From Pohlia nutans (taxonomy: Eukaryota > Streptophyta > Bryopsida > Bryales > Mniaceae): DNA of 64,000 nt. The stretch is taken from contig CM040091.1 in the NCBI GenBank assembly GCA_022496805.1, positions 22,062,336 through 22,126,335 on the forward strand. Reading direction: 5' to 3'. Numbering within the stretch: the stretch's first letter is position 1; every line of letters begins with the position of its first letter. This document shows, in pieces, positions 11,801 through 24,000 of the stretch. A model generated the notes under the pieces. The model did no database searches. It was given only the letters and a program-made list of their open reading frames with translations, and had not been told where the DNA came from. The position numbers and the translations under genes are program-made.

Positions 11801-13147
11801 TGAAAAATTATAAAAATTAGATGGTGTTGTAAATGACATAGTAGGATCCGCATACACTATGTTAAAAACGGAATTTTTGGCATGCATATAATGAGTTACA
11901 CAAAGTCACACATATGGGTATGCGTAACCAGGGTACCCATATCAGACCATTAGCCACATGTACGTTGGGTAGTTTAAGCTAAAGGAGCTTGGAGGGAGAT
12001 AGAGGTAAAACAAATTTCATTGGACTAGGAGTGCATCCCATGTGTTGACAATCTAAGATGCATGCAGAGCAACATTCAGTAAATGGACATAACCCTTCAT
12101 CTAGGGAGATGCTTGATGTGAGTGATGGAGAGTGCGCTCCATTCCTAAAACATTTTACTTACGACACCATGAAAGTATTTAGCATCAAGACTACAACTCA
12201 TGATGGATATGACACCCAATTGCCCTCTATCATAATCCCTATCGTCCAAATTTCAAAACCGAACTGAACCCAATATGCATTTAGTTACACAGGCAACCTT
12301 GACTGATTCGCTGCCAAGTAAGTATTAATGCCAAACTGCAGATTATAGCAAGTTTCGCAAGTGGTTGTTCAATTTAGCAAGTGTTCACGAAGAATTCACC
12401 ATCCATTTTTGTAACATTTACTACCTGGTGAATGTGTCACACATGGAGCTCATTTTGGTTCCCCTGTGTTGTTCCCTTGTGAGTGCCACTTTTCCCTGTG
12501 ATTGGGGTTGTGACATGTGTACAAAATCACCTGCTTAAGCTTAGTCACCTACTTGTAGAAGGAAAGTTTAACATGTGTCGAGTTCTGAAGCTCACAGGGG
12601 AAAGTGGCACTCACAGGGGAATCAACACAGGGGAACCAAAATGAGCTCCCTGTGATCAAGGTTCCCTGTGTTAGTTACTAGCATGTTATTTGTTTGTTTC
12701 CAATCTAGAAAATCCGTCTTCTGGCTCGGACAATTCTCTAATTATCGCCCATGATTTTGTTCAGGCGAAGGCAGCACTTCCCAAGACGAGATCGACTTCG
12801 AGTTTCTGGGCGACAACAAGCAGATCGTGCAGACGAACTTCTACGTGAACGGCACGAGCGCGAACGAGCAGTGGGTGGAGCTGGATTACGACTGCTCCTC
12901 GGGGTTCCACACGTACGCCATTCGCTACGACCAGCGTCAGATCCAATGGTTTGTGGACTCACGCCTCGTGCGCACCGTGGTGAAAGAACACCAACAATCC
13001 GCAGGCTACCCCGTGAAGAAAATGTTCCTGTACGCTTCCGTGTGGAACGCCTCCGACGTCAACGACGGCGGATGGACCGGCAAATGGCACGGCATGTCTG
13101 ACGTTCCTTTCGTCGCCCGATTCAAAGACGTCACCGTTCTCTACTAA
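8832..13147 (+). CDS. Secreted tandem GH16 (XTH/CRH-like) protein with helical N-terminal domain
   Basis: Four exons (8832-9271, 9969-10470, 11086-11593, 12765-13147) join in frame at GT-AG borders to give 610 residues. Residues 1-25 are a signal peptide (VVVVLILVCG core). Residues about 30-145 are helical with paired cysteines, perhaps invertase/pectin-methylesterase-inhibitor-like (weak). Two homologous GH16 beta-sandwich domains follow, about 207-392 and 418-610. Domain 2 keeps the ExDxE catalytic triad in DEIDFEFLG (E492, D494, E496), followed by an NGTS glycosylation sequon and a WNASDVNDGG segment as in xyloglucan endotransglucosylase/hydrolases. Domain 1 has V276, S278 and D280 at the same sites and should be inactive, perhaps a glycan-binding module. 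No XET C-terminal domain is present. The predicted role is cell-wall glucan transglycosylation or hydrolysis outside the cell; the exact substrate cannot be read. Confidence 0.88.
9404..9670. repeat. Foldback (hairpin) element in GH16 intron 1
   Basis: The arms at about 9404-9533 and 9543-9670 are inverted copies separated by roughly 9 bp. Matching blocks include AATTCGTGGT and ACACTTGCTAAATTGA. The transcribed intron should fold into a long imperfect hairpin. One arm's sequence recurs unpaired in intron 3 at about 12,352-12,435, showing that it is a dispersed element. Confidence 0.8.
10680..10806. repeat. Tandem repeat, 3 x 42 bp, in GH16 intron 2
   Basis: Units beginning GTATATGTRAGTGTGGTTGT occur at 10,689, 10,731 and 10,773 with only a few differences. 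The interval is intronic and has no coding role. Confidence 0.9.
12352..12435. repeat. Single arm of the intron 1 foldback family, in intron 3
   Basis: The segment (blocks CAATTTAGCAAGTGTTCAC and AATTCACCATC) matches the right arm of the intron 1 hairpin (9543-9620) in the same orientation. The facing arm is absent here. Confidence 0.7.
12443..12653. repeat. Inverted-repeat MITE in GH16 intron 3
   Basis: Arms of about 60 bp at 12,443-12,501 and 12,592-12,653 are inverted copies. Both carry GAGCTCATTTTGGTTCCCC, AGTGCCACTTT and CCCTGTGA blocks. The loop is about 90 bp. This is a second, unrelated hairpin in the same gene, 110 bp before exon 4. Confidence 0.85.
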
Positions 13148-13293
13148 CAACGGGGGCTCTTCAGCGCCGAACGAAACGGAACAGCAATCATGTATTATAT
13201 CTAGGATTCAACGTTCAACTGAATCCATAAAATTTTGATCTCGGTAGGATCGATGATCTTCTAGTTTGGAGCTCGTAACGGACTGCGTAATGA

Positions 13294-13327
<34 letters not shown>

Positions 13328-13600
13328 GATTGTGGATGAGGAGTTGATATATCGAGCTGCAGCTATGGTGGAGTGTATTCTATTACATCATTTTCGTGTA
13401 GTACTGTACATACAGAGACATAATGAAGTCTTTGATTGATCGATCGATGACTGTCGGTGAATAAATCTGAAGTTGTCGGTATTAGCTTTTGTGCATGGTT
13501 CTGTTTCGGTGTTCGTTGACTTAATTCGTTTTGTTCTATTTGGTTCCGTGCAAATTGTTTGATGTAGAATTCCATTCACAGGTGCTTAGAACGACAAGGT
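13148..13600 (+). other. 3' flank of the GH16 gene with (GATT)n microsatellite
   Basis: Downstream of the TAA at 13,145-13,147 is probable 3' UTR. A GATT tetranucleotide run spans 13,296-13,325. No terminator or poly(A) signal can be fixed with confidence. Confidence 0.5.
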
Positions 13601-13604
13601 TTAA

Positions 13605-13805
13605 CCCCTAAAGGACCAAGAAGCCCGAATCAGGCCTCATGATTTTCTTAGCAGTTTTGAGCAGGTTCCATGTGGACTTCCTTTTTCTTAAATTTATTTA
13701 CTGATTCTGGTGACATAAAATTTGGTCCCATCTGAATTATATTTTTCATGATTTGATCGATTGGATTTGTCATTTTAAAACCATGGATCGTTGGGCCTTT
13801 AGCGG
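13605..13805. mobile_element. TTAA-flanked MITE, piggyBac-like termini (copy 2)
   Basis: TTAA at 13,601-13,604 and 13,806-13,809 bounds a 201 bp element. Its ends are CCCCTAAAGGACCAAGAAG and (inward from the right) CCGCTAAAGGCCCAACG. It is the closest relative of the element at 525-757. Confidence 0.7.
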
Positions 13806-13990
13806 TTAATGGCATCCATTGAATTATATTTTTCATGATTTGATCGATTGGATTTGTCATTTTAAAACCATGGATCCTTGGGCCTTTAGCGGTTAATGGC
13901 ATCCATTGCATTGGGTGTATATAATTCTGTAAAGGTGATTTCGATACTTTTGTGTTAATGGCATCCATTGCATTGGGTGTATATAATTCT
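13732..13990. repeat. Serial local duplications at the right end of MITE copy 2
   Basis: An 86-87 bp block ending in GGCCTTTAGCGG and then TTAATGGCATCC is present twice (around 13,732-13,820 and 13,818-13,905). A second block of about 74 bp (TTAATGGCATCCATTGCATT to CTTTTGTG) is then present twice (from about 13,893 and 13,956). All junctions share the TTAATGGCATCC motif. Confidence 0.8.
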
Positions 13991-14405
13991 GTAAAGGTGA
14001 TTTCGAAACTTTTGTGGTTTTATTGTTACGGAATCTGTTGTTGCAATTCATTGCATTGGTTTATTGTACAGTTGGTTTCGATGACATGGTTTTAATGGCG
14101 CTAGCTCTTCCTGTTTGTCCATAGTTTCAAAGCAGACAAGGTGTGATTGGGAAAGAAGCATTACAAGGAGAAGGCGTCACTTTTCACTCGGTAGGTGAGT
14201 CAAATGGCGCCACCTTGCACTCACTGCCCAGGCGCTCATGACGTGATGAGAGCGATTCGACAAGTGTGTATAGTGAACTCTGACATTGTTATGAGTGAGA
14301 AGCGACACCTTTGCTAGTATTGAAGAGTGAGTGAGATTTCAAGGCAATTGAGTGAACGTGGGTATAAGGAGGATTTTGAAAGAATCAGCAACGACCTTAA
14401 AAAGT

Positions 14406-15017
14406 AATGGTCGGCTTGGGGTATCATTTTTTGGACACACTAATTAGGTTATTTTGTTCCTAAGCCTCTAAAGTTTGCCTGATTTATTCATTTTGATCAA
14501 GGAAGAAGACCCTAAAATGAAGAAAATAAAGTTGTGCGCCTCAACATGGTTAAGATGAATATTCCTACTAAGTTTTTTTTTATAAATTTAAGTTTTTGGA
14601 TCTTTTCATAGATGTGAGAAAAAATGCTAAATTTTGGGATTTGCATGCATCATAGTGCACAATTTATTAAATTTTTATCACTAAAATTAATTATTCTGTG
14701 CATTGTACCACTTAATGTAAGTCACATCCAAAAATCACATCAAAATAAAATTATTTGATATTCCAAATGCTTGTTTTCAAAGATTTTAGGTACAAAGGAC
14801 AAAACTTACTTTTTCAACTAAACAATTCATTAAAATATCTTAAAATTATTTGATTGTGATGAATTTATTTTTCTTGATACATCACAAGTGTTGGAAGCTA
14901 AAACTTCATTTTGTGAAATCATACTTTATTAAATTCAAAAGTTGAAGTCGTTTGACACACTGCAACAAACTAACATTGTCCTAAAACGGCGTTTTTGGGT
15001 ACTCCTAGCCGACCATT
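14406..15017. mobile_element. Unclassified inverted-repeat element
   Basis: Inverted termini AATGGTCGGCTTGGGGTA (14,406) and, inward from 15,017, AATGGTCGGCTAGGAGTA bound about 612 bp of AT-rich non-coding DNA. No clear target-site duplication was found, so the superfamily is open. Confidence 0.55.
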
Positions 15018-15095
15018 GAACTATATTTAGAACATTCAGTCATGGGTTTTAGATGTGTTGGTCTTTATATTTGTTTAGGGCTCCCAACCAATTAA

Positions 15096-15638
15096 CCCCT
15101 AAATGACCGATCAACCATTTTTTGGTTGCAACCCAAATAGTAGTGACTGCCCATGGGCAGAAAAATGACATTTTCCAAATTTTCATTTTTTGTTTAAATT
15201 GGGGGTCGAGATCATGTTCTAATGCTTTTGTATACATTTCATTTGCAATATTGAGGTTCAGTAAGGAATTTTTCAAAGACAAAGACCTCAATATTGTTTT
15301 AGTGTTATAAAACTTACTATTTTGGGAAAGTAATGATGTTCAATCATTTGAAAAAATTTCCTTTTTAAATTTTAGAATAGAATGTCTAGTTTAAACCAAT
15401 CATACCAAATTTCCAATGCTAAAAATAAAAATTGTAATTTTGATGAATTTTAAATGGTAAATGATCTTAAATTCATTAAATGAGTATCTAAAACTATTTT
15501 TGGAAATTTCACTGTATGGATAATTACTAAACATCATGCTTCTCATTTTTTCTTTTGGACCAAACTTCATCAAAGTTGCAGAGATAACATTTTATAACAC
15601 ATCTAGGTTTTGACCTTACCCCCTCTGTCATTTAGGGG
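15096..15638. mobile_element. TTAA-flanked MITE, piggyBac-like termini (copy 3)
   Basis: TTAA at 15,092-15,095 and 15,639-15,642 bounds 543 bp with ends CCCCTAAATGACCGATC and CCCCTAAATGACAGAGG (inward from the right). The interior is unrelated to copies 1 and 2. Short internal frames are not gene-like. Confidence 0.7.
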
Positions 15639-15642
15639 TTAA

Positions 15643-17002
15643 GACATGACACATGTTAATTTTCATCAATGGTGTGTAAATTGTAAAGTCTAGTGTAAAA
15701 TTTGATTGGTGAACGTGTGACAAAACCTTGGTTCTCCCAATTCATTGAATTGAACAGCTCAAATTTGTGTGCTTTGAGATTGTGTGATAATACAATCACA
15801 AAGAACAACTATGTGCCAATACCCCCATTTACATGGTTAAGTAGGTCCTTACTTATAGCGAGACCTATGGTTATTCTCCATAACTTCCAATTAACTAAGT
15901 TTGCAATTACCCATTCCATATTTTTCAAGTGTCACAAAATCTACACTATTTTCAAGATAGCAGTTGGATATTTAATTTATGGATTGTAGATAGTATGTAT
16001 GGTATTAGTTTTAGAAAGTTGGAGTCATTGACATAATTTATCACTAGGAATTTGACTCAAGTTTGTAATACGTTGATAGCGATTTGCTTTTGATGATTCA
16101 TATACATGATGATTTATACCTAATGGTCTAAAGAGTGTTGTGCATGGGATATACTACGACATATAAAGGACAAATACTACTTCCTCATCACTTTATGGCT
16201 TAGAGGTAGCATGCACCTGCTACATACCATAGTGTATCTTAGATCTTGCATGTATATTATGGCATGTATTGAGCTTCTATAAGTGACACATGTCATTTTG
16301 ATTCTTTGAATGATCTCATATACATAATAGCTGGTAGAGAAAATTAATACAATATATTCCCAACATCAACTAGTACGTCACGGGTCCCACATTTCTCTAG
16401 GACATTTATGACTCATGAGGAAATTTGATGTTGTACGATAGTCCTATACATGTTCAACAATAAAGATTACAGAGAATTTAACTGACCTTCTGATGAATAT
16501 TAAATTCAAGTGCAATTAATGTGATAAGAGGTGAGGAATGTTCTTCTGCATCTTTATTTCATTAAATATGCAATATGCTTCTAACATTGATTGACACCTC
16601 ATCGGTTCCATATTTTTCATTCTAACATGAACAAAAATGGGAATTCAATACCAGGTTTTATTTTATACAACACTTTTTTATATATTCAACAATAAAGATT
16701 CTAAAGAATATGATTAAAGTTCCAAAAAATATTTAAATCAAATGCAAATGATGTGATATGAAATCATAAACATCTTTTTTGTGATGAATTTATGTAGTAT
16801 GGTATTTACATTTAGAATTGTTATTTGCTTAATTTATAAATGTTGCAAAAGAACGTCAAACAAATGGAGAGATGGTAGTGGTAAAGCTTGAGGATTTAAA
16901 ATGTTGACGGTTTGCAAGATTGTTTAAAAGTTTTATTTTATTTTAAGCAAAAGCAAAAGCAAAAGCAAGGATGGACTTCATTAGTTTTAACTTAAATTGC
17001 TT
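15643..17002. other. AT-rich non-coding stretch
   Basis: No gene or clear boundary is seen. A short AAAAGC-type repeat lies at about 16,949-16,967. Confidence 0.5.
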
Positions 17003-17040
17003 TTAACCCTTAAACGTCAAGGGGTAGCCCAAGAGAATCT
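17003..17040. repeat. Orphan left end of a TTAA-type MITE
   Basis: TTAA followed by CCCTTAAACGTCAAGGGG matches the termini of the TTAA-MITEs. No inverted partner was found before the hAT-like element at 17,214. It is probably a truncated copy. Confidence 0.4.
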
Positions 17041-17704
17041 CAAAAATATTTTGCCCCTAGGTAGCAGCACTCATCATGAGATTAATTGTATTCAAACTGC
17101 TGGAATTTGGAACATTTAAAGCTAAGCAACTAGACTAATAAACAAAACTTTGGATTTCAAACTAATTTGTGTCAGACCTTGTATCTGGCTAATAAAAAGA
17201 AATTTCAAATTTGCTCGGGGAGTTCACTAGACATGTATATATGTATACACCTGCGTGACAAAGGTATTTATTCAAGGGGTATTTAATTATTCATTCTTGA
17301 TTCTTGGTATCGTATTATTATATAATTTGCTAATTTCTTGTTTTTTAAATGACCCTATACTTACTTTCAGATTTTGTGAAGCTCTCATTTAAAGCTACGT
17401 ATGTTCTTTATAATAATTTGATTTTGCTCTAAAGGGTTCACGAGCATTCAAAGTACTAAGCCACTGAAAAACTGAGGTCTGAGGAGAGGGAATGATGGCG
17501 GCCGGAGCTGAGCGGCGCTCGGCGCGACTAAGCTTACGTTGCTTTCATTGATTCACGAACCATTATTCCCCGCAACACTTGTTTAGTTTATGCTATCGGA
17601 TGCGTTCAAGCGTAAGCTTGCGATTGATGGTTGAATTTTCGAAATTGAACTATCCATTCTAGATATCTGAAGATTCGAAGTGTTGAAACCCTAACTAGCT
17701 AGAA

Positions 17705-20071
17705 ATGCACCCTGTACGCGGCGCCGCAGTGCGAGGCGGTGCTCCGAGCGCACCTTCGCCGGAGGGTGGTGCAACAGTACGGCATGGAGCGGCTGGCGGT
17801 CCTTCAGCGCGCGGAAACACTAGTACCCCGGTCCAAGACAAATTCGCAGAGAGAAATCGATGGCGGCCGGAGATGAGTACCGCAATGCGAGGCGGCGCTC
17901 CGAGCGGTCCTTCACCGGAAGGTGGTGCGACATGCTGGTATGGAGCGGCTGGTGGGCTCCTACCACGCGGAAATGCTAGTACTCAAATTCGCTCCAAATC
18001 CACGGAGCGGGATCGATGGCGTCCGGAGTTGAGTACCGTAGTGCGAGGCGGCGCTGGTTCGAACGGAAGAGCGACAGAACGGCCAGAGTCGAGCGCCGCA
18101 GCGAGAGGAGTTGCTGGTGGTCTTCTAGCCCACAGAACTACCAGTCCAAGACCCAGTCACAAGATGCCCGGCCCTGGCCACACTAGTGCACTGCAGGTCA
18201 ATCCTGACCTCATCCTGCACCCCACTGGGCTCTTGATCCGTGAGCGCCAGCTCATCCCAGAGACTGCCATGGACTTTGGGTCCCTCCAAACCGAAGTTAC
18301 ATACCTGAAGAAACACGTAGTGATCATCACCTTCCTGGAGCCTTTAGCAGCAGAGAGCAAGGAACAACAGTGGATTCCTGAAATGGAGCGCCAGATTCGA
18401 GCGCACGTGGAGCAGTTCAAACCGGCTGGCGAGGGCTTTTACTACATCAAATTTCGTTCCGTAGATGTCACTCAACGCGTCCTCAGCTTGACCACCTGCA
18501 AACTTTCCGTAGGCACGGTACTATTTCAAAACTGGCTTCCTGCATTCAATCAAAGACGACGAATTGGCTTGTTAATTCCTACATGGATTCGTTTAGAGAC
18601 AGTGCCTCTCAAATACCTCGAGATGGTAAGAGATATGGCTCGCTACGTGGGTCAAATTCTGGAAATTGATTACGGTAAAGATAGGGGTGAGGACCCAAGA
18701 TTTTGCGTCGCAGTTGACCCGGAAAAAGGATGGGTGTCAACCCTCCTGATTCCGAATGCTCACGGGCCACGTGCTGAAGTGCTGGTAATGTACGAGACCA
18801 AGGAAGTGAGATGTGGGGCATGCCTTGCTATCACACACATGGAACGAGACTGTCCACAATACACTCGCACGTCCAGCCGTCATGAGAAAATCTGGAAGCC
18901 ACCCCTGCTCAAACGAGGACTGCTTCCTAACTCACGACCTACACCAACACTTGTGAGCCCAACACCGCAAGGCTCGCATGATTCTGACACTGATCAGGAC
19001 GGCTTCACACTTGTCTGCAATCGAAAGCAAAGAAACAAGATTGAAAAACCTCCAAGGCGACGGACGCACCGGGGAGGTATGAAACAGCGGGAACGGAGAG
19101 CACGTCGCGGTTCCACCACGGACCCGCATGATATGGATGTCGAGATGGTAATGGCAGGCCCATCCTCGAGGACCCAAAACTTGGCACCGCTACCGAAAGC
19201 GGCGCCTACGAGCCATCCATCAGCTTCTTCAGCTCCATAGGCCATCGAGCTGCCACCACCACCACTGGTATGCCGCCCTGGATTAATTCCGATACACATT
19301 TCGAGTCTCTTTCCAGAATCTTTTCCACAGCCAACATCTCCACCAGAAGCCTTGATAGCTCCCATTATTCATCTTGATACGGAAGACGAAGAGGTTTTGG
19401 CAATTATGGTCGACATGGATTTGGATATCCGTCCAGATTCGCCAAAAATTCTCCAGCCTTCACATCAGGACGAATTAGTGGTTTCTACAAGTCATGAGGA
19501 GCAACTAGTAGCTCCAACAACAACTGAATCAGACATGAGATTGGGAGTGCAACCTCAATTACAGGTGCAACCTAGTTTGCGCACAGTAATGCAAGGTCAG
19601 GCCTGGCTCGCTAATGTGGAAGCAGCCTATGGAGCCTCTCTGCATTCCAGCTCGACCATGGAATCTCAACAAGCACCACTACCTGTGAGTCAAGTTGTGC
19701 CACTCGAACCAGCAAAACGTACTTTGGCACTCCTAGGTATGCCAGTACCCACCCAAGGTCGCATTTTTTTCAATCCTACTTCGGACGATGAGAAAGATGA
19801 AATTATAGAAGCAGAAGATGCCTTTCAAGATGCTGAGGCGACCCAGTTCTCCCCCACGAGAACGCGCAACGAGCTTACACCCGAATTGGGCTCTGGCTTG
19901 TCACAGATGCCGGTCCATTCGGCAAACATGTCCTCCTTTAACACTCCGCCTCCCACTCGGAAGACTTCCGAAGATTACGACAATGAGCGCGCCGCCCGTC
20001 ATATACACATGATGACTGAAGTCAGGCCGCGCCATTCACAACCTTCATCTTCATCGCCTGGCCGGCAGTGA
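17705..20071 (+). pseudogene. LINE ORF1, gag-like RNA-binding protein, one internal stop
   Basis: The first 511 codons (17,705-19,240) are followed in the same frame, after a TAG stop, by open sequence to the TGA at 20,069-20,071. The N-terminal 150 residues are roughly four degenerate repeats rich in RGGAPSGPSPEGGAT. A domain of the LINE ORF1 type follows, then a CCHC zinc knuckle (C-x2-C-x4-H-x4-C in CGACLAITHMERDC, about residues 370-383). After the knuckle the protein is basic, then acidic. Its expected role is binding LINE RNA. The internal TAG makes this copy doubtful. Confidence 0.8.
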
Positions 20072-20233
20072 CTCACTGCGTGCAGCTAAAGCTTCTGCAC
20101 GCAACCGAGGCAATCCTTCTCCATCACAGCTCTCAGCCTCTGCTTCGCCAGGCTACGATGCATGGGGGATACGGCGACGTCACCACTCTCCAAGCGCTGA
20201 GGGCGCTACTAAACCCTCGACACCAGCAGCTTT

Positions 20234-21094
20234 ATGATGAATTTAAAAATTCTAACTTTTAACGTTCGTGGCTTCAATGACAAAGCCTCTATTAGCATGC
20301 TACAACATTATGTTAGAGCGGTGCCTGATTTGGATGTTCTTCTCATTCAAGAGCACAAGCTCCGTAAAGTTGCAACAACGACTTTAGGAAAGCGCCTGTG
20401 GCCACAAGCAGGGGCGTGGACACGAGAAGCTAGCCCCGGTTACAACCACGATGGCACTGATGATGGAGCAGGGTGCGGGGGAGTGGCGACTTTTGTGGCG
20501 CCAAAATACGCACAACTCATCACTCAATCTGGCTCGGTCATGGAGAACCGAGTGCAATGGGTCATTATGCGCGAGCTGCCTGGTGGTGATGTAGGAATTG
20601 CGAACATCTACGCACCGAACCAATCTAGCGAACGCTGCAGGCTCTGGGAACTGATCATAGAAGAATTGCCCATCACGTGCCGGTGGATTTTGGCGGGCGA
20701 TTTCAACATGGATGAAGCCCGCCAAGACAAAACAAATCCGTGTGGCCGATTAGTTCCGATTGGTGAGCGCCTACTGTTCCAAGGCCTCAAGCAACATTTT
20801 CATGTATCAAACAACCCGAGGTCTCCAAACAGCCTCAAGTTCTCATGGGAGAACTGCCGAGGTGATAGTGCGAGAGTCTTGGCAAGGCTGGACAGATTCT
20901 ATTTATTCCAAAATGCCCCTGGAGATACCGCCCGCACAATCCTTTCTTATTCCATTCGAGATAATAGTGCTTGGAGCGACCATAGTCCCGTTGAGCTCTC
21001 AATACAACTGGATGAGAGTGTAGTTAGAAAAAGCAGATGGAAAATGAACCCTTCCTGGATGGAGGAAGCGCGGGCAGATATTGAACGCATCTAG
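20234..21094 (+). pseudogene. LINE ORF2, apurinic-type endonuclease domain
   Basis: A 286-residue frame carries the exonuclease-endonuclease-phosphatase fold of LINEs: TFNVRGFND at the start, the metal-binding LIQEHKL, NIYAPN, the catalytic GDFNMDEA and a terminal SDHSPVEL. All key residues are present. The frame is then cut by a TAG at 21,092-21,094. The domain nicks target DNA for target-primed reverse transcription. Confidence 0.85.
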
Positions 21095-24000
21095 AAGAGG
21101 CAACGCCTGGATAAACCGTTCTTCTCCAAGCTTAAAGCTGTGATGCAATTTTACCGGAGCTTTTGCAAAAATAAAGCTGTAAGCTTCAAGCTGGAAGAAA
21201 ATCAACTCACAGATGAACTCGAGCAAGCTACACAAGTTCTTCATGTGGATCCTTTAAGTGCTGCTCAACAGACCCGGCAAGGACTCATTCGACAACAACT
21301 ACAATCTATGATCACACGGAAAGTTAACGGTAAGCGGGTGTGAGCTCGAATCCGGTGGCGCTTGAAGGGTGACATGCTTAGTACGGAATTCTTCCGCGCG
21401 GTCCGTGATAAGGCCTCGGCTGCAGCCATCACTTGCCTGAAAAACGACCAAGGCGTCCCGGTCACCGACAGTGCTGAACTTGGAGCCATTTCAGCGGCCT
21501 TTTTTTGTAAGTTGTATGCCCGAACTGAGTCGACCCCAACTCATGAAGCTGCCGTGACGTCCTTCCTCGAAAACACGTCGCGCCAATTCTCTCCTGAAGC
21601 TGCGGCAACTCTTGCCCGGCCATTCACAGAACTTGAGCTTTTTGAGGCTGCCAAAGCTATGGCCTCAGAGAAAAGCCCAGGGCCCGACGGAATCGACATC
21701 AGGTTCTACACCAAATTATTGCAGCTGAATTTACCAAAATTATTCAGACCTCCCTTCAGCGTGGTGCACTTCCCAGAGGTATGAACTGTGGTCTCATAGC
21801 ACTTCTATTCAAAACAGGAGACCGTGAAGATCTTTCAAATTGGCGTCCAATTTCACTTTTAAAAACCTCGTACAAGATCATGGCGAAAGCTCTCCAGAGG
21901 AGACTCCAGCCACTCTTGACGGATGTTATCAGTAGCGACCAGACTGCCTTTTTGCCGACACGTTACATACTCGACAACATTCTCTTGCAGCATGAGATGG
22001 TGGCTTGGGCTAATGAATCCTCGCAAGACCTAATTCTTCTCAAGCTCGACTTTCGAAAGGCTTATGACACCGTATCTTTGCCATTCCTGTTTAGCACCAT
22101 GCGCGCTAGGACTCCCGGAAGAATTCCTGACGATGGTGCAACTGCTTTTCACGAATGCCGAGGCCACGGTTAACCTAAATGGCAGGGAATCGGAAGTGTT
22201 TGAGGTGCAACGAGGCGTCCGCCAAGGCTGCCCGTTAGCACCTTATTTATTCCTTTTTATTGGCGAAATGATAAACATCGCAGCGAAGGAAGCCTTGGAA
22301 GCTGGCGAACTTGAAGGCATTCAATTGCCAGCCAACACCGGGGAGCTTCTGATCTTCCAGTATGCGGATGATACCGATTTCGCCCTCCGTGCTACTCAAC
22401 AAAATGTGAATCACATCAAGGTGCTGCTCGATTCTTTTGGCTTAGGGTCTGGCCTCTTCATGAACTGGGACAAAAGTACAGCTTTTTGGTTTTCTCCCTT
22501 GCCAGTGCCGCCTTGGATGGATGCTTTAGGTTGCCAAATTGCAGTGGAACGCCACCTTGCGAAAGTGTTGGGAACACCGTTTGGACTCAACTTGAAAGTG
22601 GCTGATGTTGACACATTTCTGGAGGATAAGATTGCCAAGAAGCTGAGTTATTGGACCTCGGTGCACTTGTCACTAGCAGGGCGAGTGGTTATCGTTAATG
22701 CGGTTTTGTTATCGACATTGTGGTACTTCATTGGCATTTGGGGAGGCTCAATACAATGCCTTCGTCGCATTCGAGCTTCGTTACGAAACTTCCTCTGGTC
22801 CGGGACGTCGCACAACAGTTGCTCGAGAGTACGATGGACTGACGTATGTGCACCGAAACAAGTGGGAGGCTTAAATATGGTAGACCCGAAAGAGGCCTTG
22901 CATGCTCTTGCTGTTAAGTGGGTGCTTAAAGCTCTCTCTCTTGGAGTGTCGAAGCTACAGCTCATCCTTCACTACCGGCTTCTCCAAATCCGTCCTCAGG
23001 AAAAAGGCAATTGGCCTCCAGATGCACAATGGATCATGTTGCATCACTTCCGTGCTACTCGTGGCTCCCGAGCCTATGACCGGATCATCAAAGCCTGGCG
23101 AAAAATTTCTGGATCACTGGATAGTATCTCACCAAAAAACGATGACGAGGTGCTCTCCACAGGGCTTTGGTGGTCGACACACTTTATAGGGCGGAATTTT
23201 GGTTTTACTCCTGACCGCGCGGCCACATTGATGCGGGCGGGATTGACACACATTCGCGACATTTGGGAGCCTTCCACATCGTCATTCCTGAGTTGGGAGG
23301 TCATGGTCCAGAGATACGAGTTACTGCCACACGAGAGAAGGGCCTATTTAACTCTACAGAACTCTTTTCCACAGCATTGGCTCGCCATGCTTACGTACGC
23401 ACAACGTTCGACAAGGCGTCAAGAATTCATCGGTATTTTCGCAACGGCAGATGATGACTTGCCCTCATTAATTTTTGAGACCTCGCGAGAGTACAAACCT
23501 CAGATTCAAGTTGGACATGCCTATCTAGAGCTTCCAGCAGCCCATGCAAGTTACACAGTTGGTGTGGAATCCATGATCCTTCACAGACGTGATACAGTTC
23601 CAGAGCAAGATGGTGAGCTGATTGAAGGATTGATGCGAAGGGTGCGGGTTGCCAAAACAGGGAAGGGCTGCAAGTTGTTTGTCGGTATCCCGCCCATCTG
23701 ATCTTCGATCCATGTCGTTGGAGTTGGAGCAGTAAGGGCCAGTTGCTTGGTTACACTGCTAAACAGGGGCGGAAACTCCTCACTCCAAGAACAGCACTCA
23801 CCAAATCTATCCCGGACAAATGGTACGGCTTGCTACCTGATTCGTTCCAACCATAGTGGAAGGAGGTTTGGAATAAAACGCGTCCGCAAAAGGAGGCTGC
23901 TTTTATTTGGAGCATGTATCACTGTGCTATTGTGGTGAATTCGTGGTGATCACTCATCTTTCCTCAAATTTCAGCGGTTTGTGAAGCTTGCCCGGCCGCG

